From NCBI GenBank assembly GCA_964634565.1, contig CAZWLP010000019.1, forward strand, positions 1-37,284: 37,284 nucleotides of DNA, given 5' to 3'. The notes under the pieces were generated by a model. The model did not search any database. It saw only the letters and a list, made by a program, of their open reading frames with translations, and had not been told where the DNA came from. Below, piece by piece: positions 8,105 through 16,070 of the stretch. A program made the position numbers and the translations under genes. The stretch comes from JAUVKT01 sp964634565. GTDB lineage: Bacteria; Bacteroidota; Bacteroidia; Bacteroidales; VadinHA17. Numbering within the stretch: position 1 is the stretch's first letter; each line of letters opens with the position of its first letter.

Positions 8105-10186
8105 ATGGCAGAGAAGAGTAATAACAATCCTGGTTCAGGTAAAAAAAGCGATAAGAATAACAAAGACGGGAAGCCAAAGTTTAATGTTAACTGGATTCTG
8201 GCGGCAACAGCTCTTGGATTTATTGGAATTAACCTCCTTTTTGGGGGGAGGAATATTACCAAATCCAGGGAATGGAGTGATGTTCAAAGTATGATTGAGA
8301 ATCGTGATATTGAAAGGATAGTAGTAGTTAACAAGGATAAGGCGGAAATTTTTCTTAAGCCGGAAGCAATAGAATCGGGAAGATATCCTGAAGCATCGGG
8401 AGGTGGAAATGCTTTTAGTATGGGTCAGATTGGGCCTAATTTTGTTTATAATATTGCATCGGTTGAGTTATTCGACAAGCAATTGTCTGAAGAGCAGGAC
8501 AGAGCAGGATATTCACAGGATGAGAAGATTCATCCTTCCTATGAAACAAGAAAAAACTACCTGGGTGATATTCTGGGTTGGATACTGCCTTTTATTCTAA
8601 TACTTCTGATATGGGTGTTTATTTTCAGAAGAATGTCTGGTGGAGGAGGAGCAGGTGGAGGCGCCGGCAATATATTTAGTGTAGGTAAGTCGAGGGCCCA
8701 GATCTTCGATAAGGATACAAATGTGAAGATTAACTTCAAAGATGTAGCTGGTCTGGAAGAAGCCAAGACAGAGGTTATGGAGATAGTTGATTTTTTGAAA
8801 AACCCGAAGAAATATACCTCCCTGGGAGGCAAAATTCCAAAGGGAGCACTGCTGGTAGGCCCTCCCGGAACGGGTAAAACACTTATGGCTAAAGCTGTAG
8901 CTGGCGAAGCGAATGTTCCCTTTTTCTCTATCTCGGGATCTGACTTTGTTGAGATGTTTGTGGGAGTTGGGGCTTCGCGCGTAAGAGATCTTTTTAAGCA
9001 GGCAAAGGAGAAAGCTCCGTGTATAGTTTTTATCGATGAGATTGATGCAGTTGGAAGGGCGAGAGGCAGAAATGCAAACTTTGGTGCTAATGATGAACGT
9101 GAGAACACACTAAACCAGCTGCTTACAGAGATGGATGGCTTTGGAACAAATATAGGTGTAATAATCCTTGCTGCAACAAACAGGGCTGATGTACTCGACA
9201 GGGCTTTGCTCAGGGCAGGAAGATTCGACAGGCAGATACATGTGGAATTGCCTGACCTGAACGAGAGAAGGGAGATCTTTAAAGTTCATCTTAAGCCAAT
9301 AAAATTACCGAAAACCTTTGATGTCGATTTTCTTGCCAAGCAAACGCCTGGTTTTTCCGGCGCTGATATAGCTAATGTATGTAACGAAGCTGCATTGATA
9401 GCTGCCAGGAAAAATAAGAAGATGGTAGGTAAACAGGACTTTCTTGATGCTGTCGACAGGATAATTGGCGGATTGGAAAGAAAAAACAAAATAATTTCTC
9501 TGGAGGAGAAAAAAACAATTGCCTTTCATGAGGCCGGTCATGCTACAGTAAGCTGGCTGTTAAAATATGCCAGTCCGCTTGTTAAAGTTACTATAATTCC
9601 AAGGGGAAGGGCTCTTGGTGCAGCATGGTACCTGCCAGAGGAAAGGTCTCTTACAACTCAGGAACAGATTCTTGACGAACTGGCTTATGCTCTTGGGGGA
9701 AGAGCTGCCGAAGAGATGATATTCGGGAAAATCTCCACAGGTGCTTTAAACGACCTTGAAAAAGTTACAAAGCAGGCCTATGCTATGGTTTCATACTTTG
9801 GAATGAGTCCTGAAGTCGGTCACCTGAGTTTCTACGATTCTTCAGGTCAGAATGAGTATGGATTTACGAAACCCTACAGTGAGAAAACAGCAGAACTTAT
9901 TGATGCTGAAGCAAAAAGGATAGTTGGCGAATCTTACGAGAGAGCTAAAGAAGTGTTGGCTAAAAACAGAAAAGGACTGGATCAGCTTGCTAACCTGCTA
10001 CTTGAAAGGGAGGTGATATTTAGTGAGGATCTTGAAAAAGTATTTGGGAAAAGAGTGGGAGACACTGCCAGAGAGGAACTTACTGAAGAGAAAACAAAAG
10101 CCGTAAAGAAAGCTTCAGTCACTGCCAGGAAAAAAACCTCCGGACCAGTGAAGACAAAAAATACTGCAAAGAGAACTGATTCTTAA
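8105..10186 (+). CDS. ftsH: ATP-dependent zinc metalloprotease FtsH
   Basis: FtsH is the membrane-anchored AAA+ protease that removes damaged membrane proteins and selected cytosolic regulators. The 693 residues show two transmembrane segments (about 30-47 and 155-176) flanking a periplasmic domain, a Gly-rich linker, Walker A GPPGTGKT at 252-259, an FIDEIDAVGR Walker B region and the second region of homology around NRADVLDRALLRAGRFDRQ. The zinc site is HEAGH (His475, Glu476, His479) with the third ligand probably Asp550. The C-terminal tail (about 655-693) is Lys/Thr-rich and probably disordered. It sits 12 bp after rsfS and 11 bp before cdsA. Confidence 0.98.
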   Translation: MAEKSNNNPGSGKKSDKNNKDGKPKFNVNWILAATALGFIGINLLFGGRNITKSREWSDVQSMIENRDIERIVVVNKDKAEIFLKPEAIESGRYPEASGGGNAFSMGQIGPNFVYNIASVELFDKQLSEEQDRAGYSQDEKIHPSYETRKNYLGDILGWILPFILILLIWVFIFRRMSGGGGAGGGAGNIFSVGKSRAQIFDKDTNVKINFKDVAGLEEAKTEVMEIVDFLKNPKKYTSLGGKIPKGALLVGPPGTGKTLMAKAVAGEANVPFFSISGSDFVEMFVGVGASRVRDLFKQAKEKAPCIVFIDEIDAVGRARGRNANFGANDERENTLNQLLTEMDGFGTNIGVIILAATNRADVLDRALLRAGRFDRQIHVELPDLNERREIFKVHLKPIKLPKTFDVDFLAKQTPGFSGADIANVCNEAALIAARKNKKMVGKQDFLDAVDRIIGGLERKNKIISLEEKKTIAFHEAGHATVSWLLKYASPLVKVTIIPRGRALGAAWYLPEERSLTTQEQILDELAYALGGRAAEEMIFGKISTGALNDLEKVTKQAYAMVSYFGMSPEVGHLSFYDSSGQNEYGFTKPYSEKTAELIDAEAKRIVGESYERAKEVLAKNRKGLDQLANLLLEREVIFSEDLEKVFGKRVGDTAREELTEEKTKAVKKASVTARKKTSGPVKTKNTAKRTDS

Positions 10187-10197
10187 AACTGTTAGCC

Positions 10198-11019
10198 TTG
10201 AGAAACTTCCTGACACGTACTATTACAGGATTTTTTATTGTACTAATTGTATTTGGTGGTATTGTAATCCACCCGATTACTTTTATCCTGGTGGGCCTTG
10301 CAATTTTAATTGGTTCTCAACTGGAACTTAACAGAATACTATTTTCTTCAAAGGGCAGAGAATATCTTATTAAAAGCCTGATGATATCTGTTCCGACCTT
10401 CCTTCTGTCGCCATATATTGCTGCAGGTATTCTTTCTGAATCATTGCTCCTTGTGCCTGTCCTGTTGTTTGTTCTGATTTTTATAGCAGAACTTTTCACT
10501 AAAGGGAACAATCATTTTGAATCGCTTTCGAGAGTACTTTTTATGGTAGTGTATTCGACTATGCCCTATTTATTTATGGTATTTTCAGCATTTAGCAATA
10601 TGAAAGGGTTTTCCGGTTTTTCTCCAGATCTGGTTGCAGCTTTTTTCGTTCTCTTATGGGTAAATGATACCGGGGCCTACCTGCTTGGGGTTTTATTTGG
10701 AAGGCATAAACTCTTTGAAAGGATCTCTCCAAAAAAAACATGGGAGGGATTTATAGGCGGAGCCTTACTAACATTAGTCGCCGCATGGTTTGCAGGTAAA
10801 TTACTGGGTTCTTATTCACAAACTGACTGGCTAATAACAGGGTTGATTGTTTCTGTTTTCGGAACCCTGGGAGACCTGTTTGAATCACAGCTTAAAAGAG
10901 ATGCTGGAATAAAAGATTCAGGCTCTATCCTTCCCGGCCATGGGGGAGTTCTGGATAGATTTGATGGTCTTACTTTTGCCTTTCCCGTTTTGTATATCTA
11001 TATTATATTTTTTGGTTGA
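10198..11019 (+). CDS. cdsA: Phosphatidate cytidylyltransferase
   Basis: CdsA converts phosphatidic acid and CTP to CDP-diacylglycerol, the precursor of all bacterial phospholipids. The 273-residue polytopic protein ends with an intact family signature: SQLKRDAGIKDSGSILPGHG followed by GVLDRFDGL. The central block SPKKTWEGFIGG is also typical. The start appears to be TTG 10198, 11 bp after ftsH: the MRNFLTRTITGFF beginning matches related CdsA proteins and no ATG lies nearby in frame. The psd gene follows closely, so ftsH, cdsA and psd may share a transcript. Confidence 0.95.
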   Translation: MRNFLTRTITGFFIVLIVFGGIVIHPITFILVGLAILIGSQLELNRILFSSKGREYLIKSLMISVPTFLLSPYIAAGILSESLLLVPVLLFVLIFIAELFTKGNNHFESLSRVLFMVVYSTMPYLFMVFSAFSNMKGFSGFSPDLVAAFFVLLWVNDTGAYLLGVLFGRHKLFERISPKKTWEGFIGGALLTLVAAWFAGKLLGSYSQTDWLITGLIVSVFGTLGDLFESQLKRDAGIKDSGSILPGHGGVLDRFDGLTFAFPVLYIYIIFFG

Positions 11020-11048
11020 TTGATAACAGTTGATTAGTTTTGCGCAGG

Positions 11049-11711
11049 ATGAAAATTCACAGGGAAGGATATAGTACTTTACTCTTTGTCGCAGCAAGCC
11101 TTATTCTTATTAATTCAGGCTTATATTTTTTTGCCGGATTCAGAGACTGGATAATGGGATTAAGCTCCGCTATATCCCTGCTTATACTGGTTTATTTTAC
11201 CCAGTTCTTCAGGAGCCCCGAAAGACTTGTAAATAAGAATAGTAATGTGATATATGCACCTGCAGATGGGAGACTCGTGGTTGTTGAAGAGACAACAGAG
11301 AATGAATATTTTAAAGATAAGCGTCTGCAGGTTTCAATTTTTATGTCTCCCTATAATATACATGTTAACAGGAGTCCTGTATCGGGCGAACTGGTATATT
11401 ATAAATATCATCCCGGTAAATTTCTTGTAGCCTGGCATCCAAAATCTTCTGAGCTAAATGAAAGATCTACCCTGGTATTCAGGTGCGATAATGGGGTGGA
11501 AATAATGGTAAGGCAGATAGCCGGAGCAGTTGCCCGGAGGATAGTAACTTATCCCGGGGTGGGCGATAGGATTGAACAGGGCGACGAGATAGGCTTTATT
11601 AAATTTGGGTCAAGAGTTGATCTCTTTTTACCTCCGGGTACAAAAATAGATGCCTTAATAGGAGATTCAATACGGTCTGGAATAAGTAAGTTGTCTTCTA
11701 ACTTTAATTAG
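11049..11711 (+). CDS. psd: Phosphatidylserine decarboxylase, short form
   Basis: Psd decarboxylates phosphatidylserine to phosphatidylethanolamine using a pyruvoyl group made by self-cleavage. The 220-residue protein is the short bacterial class, with one or two N-terminal hydrophobic segments (about 14-55), the FMSPYNIHVNRSPVSG block and the cleavage motif FGSRVD. Ser188 should become the pyruvoyl residue, leaving an alpha chain of about 33 residues. I chose ATG 11049; an in-frame TTG at 11040 would add three residues. It follows cdsA by 29 bp. Its substrate-making partner pssA lies 3 kb away on the other strand. Confidence 0.94.
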   Translation: MKIHREGYSTLLFVAASLILINSGLYFFAGFRDWIMGLSSAISLLILVYFTQFFRSPERLVNKNSNVIYAPADGRLVVVEETTENEYFKDKRLQVSIFMSPYNIHVNRSPVSGELVYYKYHPGKFLVAWHPKSSELNERSTLVFRCDNGVEIMVRQIAGAVARRIVTYPGVGDRIEQGDEIGFIKFGSRVDLFLPPGTKIDALIGDSIRSGISKLSSNFN

Positions 11712-11730
11712 AATCGCATAAAATAAAAAT

Positions 11731-12951
11731 ATGAACAGAGTTGATAACAGGATACACAGTATAACGGATGATGTAAAATGGATTGGCATCCTGGACTATG
11801 AGATAGTAACATTTGATATAGTTATGGAGACGGAGTATGGTACAACATATAATTCATACTTTATCAATGCTGAAAAGAAGGCAGTTATTGAAACTGCAAA
11901 AGAGAAATTTCGGGACACATATCTTCAAAAATTAAGCTCTCTTACTGATCCATCAGAAATAGAATATATAATCTTGAATCATACAGAGCCTGATCACTCA
12001 GGTTCACTTAAGCATTTGCTAAAACTGGCACCTGATGCAGTTGTTGTTGGAAGTGGCAATGCAATCAGATATCTGAATGATATGGTCGGGGCTTCTTTTA
12101 AATCGCTGGTTGTTAAAGATGGAGATACACTTGACCTTGGAAATAAGACACTCCGCTTTGTGTCGGCGCCAAACCTTCATTGGCCTGATTCAATTTATAC
12201 ATACCTTGAGGAAGATAAACTTCTTTTTACCTGCGATTCTTTCGGGGCTCACTATTGTGATGAGGAAATGTTTGATGACAGGGTTGGTGATTATAGTGAC
12301 TCGTTTAAGTACTACTTTGATGTAATCCTGAAGCCTTTCAGCAGGTTTATGCTTAAGGCTATTGAAAAAATAAGTCCCCTTGAAATCAATGCAGTCTGTC
12401 CCGGACATGGTCCAATACTAAGGAGCACCTGGAGAGATAAGATAGAACTGTCAAAAAGATATGCAGAAGAATACCTTAATCTTACAAGCGTTAAACCTGT
12501 AAAGAATGTACTTCTTATGTATGTATCAGCATACGGATATACCCGGGAGATGGCAGAGATAATTAAGGTAGGAATTGAAGGAGTCCCCGACACAAATGTC
12601 ACCCTGCTTGATATAGAAAATATAGATCTTGGTGAACTTGAATCTGAAGTGGTAAAAGCCGATGGACTCCTGGTAGGATCTCCTACAATAAATCAGAATA
12701 CCTTGCTTCCGATATATAGATTATTTGCAGTAATTAATCCATTGAGGGATAAGGGAAAACATGCTGCAGCATTTGGTTCGTATGGGTGGAGCGGTGAAGC
12801 TTCGGGTATTATTGCCGGAAACCTGAAAAACCTTAAGCTTAATGTAATGGACGAGCTTGGTAAGTTTAAGTTTTCTCCCGACGAGGAAAAGCGTATCGAA
12901 TTGGTTTCCTTTGGAGCGAAATTTGCCAGTGAACTCGCTAAATGTGAGTAA
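11731..12951 (+). CDS. Flavodiiron protein (oxygen/NO reductase, FprA type)
   Basis: This 406-residue protein has a metallo-beta-lactamase-like diiron domain (about 1-250) and a C-terminal flavodoxin domain (about 255-400, starting VLLMYVSAYGYTREMAEII). The diiron ligand motif HTEPDH is intact (His84, Glu86, Asp88, His89), with further candidate ligands in NLHWPDS, CDSFGAHYCD and CPGHGP. Flavodiiron proteins reduce O2 to water or NO to N2O in the cytoplasm of anaerobes. No rubredoxin or NADH-oxidoreductase domain is fused, so it is the simplest class. It is the last rightward gene before a strong hairpin, 19 bp after psd, though it need not share that promoter. Confidence 0.95.
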   Translation: MNRVDNRIHSITDDVKWIGILDYEIVTFDIVMETEYGTTYNSYFINAEKKAVIETAKEKFRDTYLQKLSSLTDPSEIEYIILNHTEPDHSGSLKHLLKLAPDAVVVGSGNAIRYLNDMVGASFKSLVVKDGDTLDLGNKTLRFVSAPNLHWPDSIYTYLEEDKLLFTCDSFGAHYCDEEMFDDRVGDYSDSFKYYFDVILKPFSRFMLKAIEKISPLEINAVCPGHGPILRSTWRDKIELSKRYAEEYLNLTSVKPVKNVLLMYVSAYGYTREMAEIIKVGIEGVPDTNVTLLDIENIDLGELESEVVKADGLLVGSPTINQNTLLPIYRLFAVINPLRDKGKHAAAFGSYGWSGEASGIIAGNLKNLKLNVMDELGKFKFSPDEEKRIELVSFGAKFASELAKCE

Positions 12952-12956
12952 AGTAA

Positions 12957-12980
12957 AAGGCAACAGTTTCCTGTTGCCTT
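12957..12980. terminator. Bidirectional hairpin between flavodiiron gene and hsp20
   Basis: A perfect 10-bp stem AAGGCAACAG / CTGTTGCCTT with a TTTC loop lies 5 bp after the flavodiiron stop and 39 bp beyond the hsp20 stop. The two genes converge here, so it can end both transcripts. No long T tract follows on the plus strand; the minus strand has a modest TTTTACTTTA run. Confidence 0.75.
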
Positions 12981-13019
12981 AACTTCAAAAATCGTATTCC
13001 TTATTCCTGTTTCGCCAGT

Positions 13020-13436
13020 CTATGAGATCTTAATCACCCTGTTAACCCTGGCGTCTTCTTTTGACTTGGGAATTCCTACAGTGAGAATTCCGTTTTTATA
13101 GGAAGCACTTATTTTTTCACTGTCTGCATTTTCCGGAATTGTGAAGTTCCTGCAGAATGACTGGTAGCCAAACTCTCTCAGAGAGTATCCATTAGCTGAT
13201 TCCTCCTTATTATCGTTTTTCTCAGAAGAGATCATCAGGATGTTCTTGTCAATTTCAATCTTAATATCTTCCCTGGATATTCCGGGCAGAGCAAGCTCAA
13301 TATTGTAAGCTTTTTCATCTTCCCTCACATTTACTGCCGGCTTAAATGTACTGGCTGGCTTAAAAAATGAATCAAGATCATTATCAAAAAAGTTTGACAT
13401 ATACATTGGTCTGTAAGTTTTTCTAATAGGTAACAT
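13020..13436 (-). CDS. Small heat shock protein, Hsp20/alpha-crystallin family
   Basis: Small heat shock proteins hold unfolding proteins in a refoldable state without ATP. The 138 residues have a short N-terminal arm (RPMYMSNFFDNDLDSFF), an alpha-crystallin domain (about 35-130) containing YNIELALPGISREDIKIEI and the closing strand KNGILTVGIPK. It is a single-gene unit ending toward the shared hairpin at 12957-12980. The upstream region is notable for a strong GGAGGA ribosome binding site, two copies of a 14-bp near-palindrome and a -24/-12-like box also found upstream of grpE. These suggest tight, stress-linked control. Confidence 0.96.
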   Translation of the reverse strand: MLPIRKTYRPMYMSNFFDNDLDSFFKPASTFKPAVNVREDEKAYNIELALPGISREDIKIEIDKNILMISSEKNDNKEESANGYSLREFGYQSFCRNFTIPENADSEKISASYKNGILTVGIPKSKEDARVNRVIKIS

Positions 13437-13443
13437 AATTTTA

Positions 13444-13449
13444 TCCTCC
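13444..13449 (-). promoter_or_regulatory. Strong Shine-Dalgarno site of hsp20
   Basis: GGAGGA on the minus strand sits 7 nt before the hsp20 ATG. Most genes in this window lack any such site, as is usual for Bacteroidota, so this one suggests high translation and confirms the start. Confidence 0.6.
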
Positions 13450-13485
13450 GTATTTTAATTAATATTTGTTTTATAAACTGATAAT

Positions 13486-13501
13486 TTCAATTTATATACC
13501 A
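13486..13501 (-). promoter_or_regulatory. -24/-12-like promoter box of hsp20
   Basis: Read toward hsp20 this is TGGTATATAAATTGAA, close to the sigma-54 form TGGCAC-N5-TTGCW but with GA in place of the usual GC at -12. The predicted 5' leader is about 38 nt. A matching box (TGGCAGCATATTTGAT) lies upstream of grpE. In both, the box is exactly 12 bp downstream of a TGNCAAAWTGRCAT motif. Assignment to sigma-54 is inference; another sigma factor is possible. Confidence 0.45.
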
Positions 13502-13513
13502 ATTCCAATAAAA

Positions 13514-13527
13514 TGACAAAATGACAT
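13514..13527. promoter_or_regulatory. Proximal TGNCAAAWTGRCAT element of hsp20
   Basis: TGACAAAATGACAT, a near-palindromic 14-mer whose hsp20-facing edge is 12 bp from the -24-like box. It is one of three copies seen in the window, all upstream of chaperone genes, and is probably a regulator-binding site. Confidence 0.5.
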
Positions 13528-13545
13528 TTGTATATATGATAAAAC

Positions 13546-13559
13546 TGCCAAAATGGCAT
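13546..13559. promoter_or_regulatory. Distal TGNCAAAWTGRCAT element of hsp20
   Basis: TGCCAAAATGGCAT contains a perfect inverted repeat TGCCA-AAA-TGGCA. It lies 32 bp, about three helical turns, upstream of the proximal copy, which would put both on the same DNA face. The rest of the 298-bp spacer up to 13734 holds only the inverted repeat at 13633. Confidence 0.5.
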
Positions 13560-13632
13560 TAAGGTATATCGCAAAGTGCAAATCTGGCACAAGGATTATT
13601 CTTTTCTCATCCCTGAGTCAAAATGTTTTATG

Positions 13633-13649
13633 CCTCGCATAATGTGAGG
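13633..13649. promoter_or_regulatory. Inverted repeat upstream of DAHP synthase gene
   Basis: CCTCGCATAATGTGAGG is a 17-bp inverted repeat with one mismatched pair, about 85 bp before the DAHP synthase start. It could be an operator for aromatic amino-acid control. No leader peptide or attenuator hairpin is visible. Confidence 0.3.
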
Positions 13650-13734
13650 AATTATATTCTTATATTTAGTTCACTTAATTCTGAAAGGGATATTTTTTGT
13701 AAGTCGCATAGCATTCTTGTAAACATTTTTTAAT

Positions 13735-14859
13735 ATGAATATTGTTCCAATTGAGAATTGGTTCGTGGAATTTAAAGGAGGGCCTTTGTATATTGCCGGC
13801 CCCTGCAGTGCTGAGTCTGAGGATCAGATTATGAAGATTGCCGGTGCTTTAAAGGAATCGTCGCCACCGGCAGTATTCAGGGCTGGCATATGGAAGCCCC
13901 GCACTCGTCCGGGATCATTCAGCGGGGTAGGTTATAAGGGATTAAAATGGCTGGCAAAGGTAAAGCAGGAGTTTGGGTACAGGATTGCTGTTGAAGCTGC
14001 ATCGGCCAGTCATGTTAAACAATGTATAGATGCCGGTGTGGATATATTGTGGATAGGAGCACGAAGTGTATCCAATCCGTTTTCAGTAGATGATATTGCA
14101 TCCTCTCTCCAGGGAGTTGATATACCTGTTTTTATTAAGAATCCACTTAATCCTGATATTGATTTATGGATTGGAGCTATAGAAAGAATCTCTTCCGCAG
14201 GTATAAGGAAGATTGCTGCTATACATCGTGGATTCTCACCCTTCGAACGTACACTCTACAGGAATATGCCTAAATGGGAAATTCCAATAGAATTACGAAG
14301 ACGAATACATAATATTCCTTTACTCTGTGATCCCAGTCATATTACTGGCGATTCTTCACTGGTATATGAAGTATCTCAGAAAGCGATGGATCTTAATATG
14401 GACGGATTGATGGTGGAAGTGCATAATAATCCATCAGAAGCCTTAAGCGATTGTAATCAGCAGATCACTCCCGGGCAATACAGGGAATTAATAGAGAGGC
14501 TTATTATCAGAAAGCCCGGATTTGACGATCCCGGCTTCCTTAATGACCTTGAGGAGCTACGCAGTCAGGTCGATTCAATCGATCACCAGCTTGTAGAATT
14601 ATTGAGTGAGAGGATGAAGATAATCAACAGGATAGCTGAATATAAGTTTAGTAATAATGTATCGGTTCTACAGATGGAACGATGGCTTGAGATACTTAAA
14701 ACAAGAACAGAGCATGGTAATAACATTGGTCTTGATACTAAATTTATGGAGCAGTTTCTTAAACACCTACATCAGGAGTCGATAAGAAGACAAACCGATG
14801 TTATGATTGAAAAAAAGAAAAAGGCCAATGGCTTATCTGATAAGTCCGTGGCTGATTGA
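13735..14859 (+). CDS. Bifunctional DAHP synthase / chorismate mutase
   Basis: The 374-residue fusion has an N-terminal DAHP synthase of the I-beta type (about 1-255), which condenses PEP with erythrose 4-phosphate, and a C-terminal AroQ-type chorismate mutase helix bundle (about 265-355). Landmarks are GPCSAES at 22-28, KPRTRPGSFSGVG, IAAIHRGFSPFE and CDPSHITG in the synthase, and LEELRSQVDSIDHQLVELL in the mutase. Joining the first shikimate step to the phenylalanine/tyrosine branch is typical in Bacteroidota; the mutase domain often acts as the allosteric sensor. The last 27 bp overlap the convergent pssA gene. No other aromatic pathway gene is near. Confidence 0.95.
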   Translation: MNIVPIENWFVEFKGGPLYIAGPCSAESEDQIMKIAGALKESSPPAVFRAGIWKPRTRPGSFSGVGYKGLKWLAKVKQEFGYRIAVEAASASHVKQCIDAGVDILWIGARSVSNPFSVDDIASSLQGVDIPVFIKNPLNPDIDLWIGAIERISSAGIRKIAAIHRGFSPFERTLYRNMPKWEIPIELRRRIHNIPLLCDPSHITGDSSLVYEVSQKAMDLNMDGLMVEVHNNPSEALSDCNQQITPGQYRELIERLIIRKPGFDDPGFLNDLEELRSQVDSIDHQLVELLSERMKIINRIAEYKFSNNVSVLQMERWLEILKTRTEHGNNIGLDTKFMEQFLKHLHQESIRRQTDVMIEKKKKANGLSDKSVAD

Positions 14860-15531
14860 AACCGTTACGTATAGAATAATAATAAGAGGTATTGAATCCA
14901 CTCCTGTTCCTGCAGCAAGCATTATTGCCAGCAAAATAAATATAAACCTCAGTTCATTTCCTTTAAACCTGAGGTGCTTTACTTTAAGAGAAAACATCGG
15001 AATCCGTGTGACCATCAATACAGAAAAGCATATTGTAAAGAAGCTGAGCACCCATCTTGAGGAGTAGAGAGTTTCTATTATCTGGCTTTCCGATAACTCA
15101 CTAGTAATAATCAGGCCAATAATAAAGATTGCATTTGCCGGTGTTGGCAATCCCCTGAAGGATTCTTTTTGAGAATCATCAAGGTTAAAAATTGCCAGTC
15201 TTAGACCGGATAATACAGGTATCATTACAGGCAGCCAGATAAGGTATGCCTTAAATTCGTCTGCACCGCTGCCAACTAATATCAGATGATGCATCATCAG
15301 TCCCGGGGCTACTCCAAAGCTGATAAGATCGGCCAGACTATCCAGTTCCGCGCCAAGTTTGGAGCCTGCATTCAAAATTCTTGCAGCCAGCCCGTCGAGA
15401 AAATCAAATACCAGTGCACCTGTAAGTATCAATGCAGCAACTAATACTTCACCCCTTGTCAGGAATATAATAGCGATAAATCCGGATGCCAGATTTAATA
15501 AGGTAAGCAGGTTTGGGATATGCTTTTTCAT
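14833..15531 (-). CDS. pssA: CDP-diacylglycerol--serine O-phosphatidyltransferase
   Basis: PssA condenses CDP-diacylglycerol with serine to give phosphatidylserine, the substrate of Psd. The 232-residue polytopic protein carries the complete CDP-alcohol phosphatidyltransferase motif DGx2ARx8Gx3Dx3D (Asp46, Gly47, Ala50, Arg51, Gly60, Asp64, Asp68). The N-terminus MKKHIPNLLTLLNLASGF is typical of the PssA branch rather than PgsA. About seven hydrophobic segments are visible. It overlaps the DAHP synthase gene tail-to-tail by 27 bp and is divergent from the HAD gene. Confidence 0.94.
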   Translation of the reverse strand: MKKHIPNLLTLLNLASGFIAIIFLTRGEVLVAALILTGALVFDFLDGLAARILNAGSKLGAELDSLADLISFGVAPGLMMHHLILVGSGADEFKAYLIWLPVMIPVLSGLRLAIFNLDDSQKESFRGLPTPANAIFIIGLIITSELSESQIIETLYSSRWVLSFFTICFSVLMVTRIPMFSLKVKHLRFKGNELRFIFILLAIMLAAGTGVDSIPLIIILYVTVSISHGLIR

Positions 15532-15539
15532 TTAATTTC

Positions 15540-15552
15540 TTGTCGAAGACAA
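15540..15552. promoter_or_regulatory. Short inverted repeat before pssA start
   Basis: TTGTC-GAA-GACAA is a perfect 5-bp inverted repeat beginning 9 bp upstream of the pssA ATG, within the 91-bp pssA/HAD divergent spacer. It could be an operator or a small leader hairpin. No clear promoter box was found in the spacer. Confidence 0.2.
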
Positions 15553-15622
15553 CAACAGGGATGTAAAATTAAGATAAATTTCAGGAATATGCCCAATTTG
15601 GTTATTTTTACACATATAACGG

Positions 15623-16069
15623 ATGTTTATGGAGCACCTTAAAAATCTGAAAATAGCGGTCGATTTCGATGGTACTATAGTTGAACACCAGTATCCGAAA
15701 ATAGGGAAGGATCTTCTATTTGCTTTTGAAACCTTAAAGGAATTGCAAAAGAATGGTGCTTTATTGATATTATGGACTTTCAGGGCCGGAAAAGAGCTGG
15801 ATGAGGCAGTTTCATACTGTTTGTCGAGAGGAGTAGAATTTTATGCGGTAAATAAGAATTATCCTGAAGAAGTATACGATGAATCAATCAGCAGAAAGAT
15901 AAATGCCGATGTTTATATTGACGATAAGAATGTAGGGGGCTTTAGAGGTTGGAGTGAGATATGGCAGGATCTGAGTCTTTATGATCTGAGGGAAAAGGAA
16001 ACAGAAAAAATACTTAAGCGGCGCAAATTTATTTTAACCCGACTGTTTGGCAGAAGAAAAAATGTATAA
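15623..16069 (+). CDS. HAD-like phosphatase, BT0820 family
   Basis: This 148-residue protein has the HAD nucleophile motif DFDGT (Asp14, Asp16) and a late acidic pair YIDD (Asp100, Asp101) for Mg2+ binding. There is no large cap domain. It resembles the small HAD family typified by Bacteroides BT0820, whose substrate is not established to my knowledge. The C-terminus is unusually basic (KRRKFILTRLFGRRKNV). The start could equally be ATG 15629. It is followed after 1 bp by the glutaminyl cyclotransferase gene, so the two are probably co-transcribed. Confidence 0.85.
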   Translation: MFMEHLKNLKIAVDFDGTIVEHQYPKIGKDLLFAFETLKELQKNGALLILWTFRAGKELDEAVSYCLSRGVEFYAVNKNYPEEVYDESISRKINADVYIDDKNVGGFRGWSEIWQDLSLYDLREKETEKILKRRKFILTRLFGRRKNV

Positions 16070-16070
16070 T

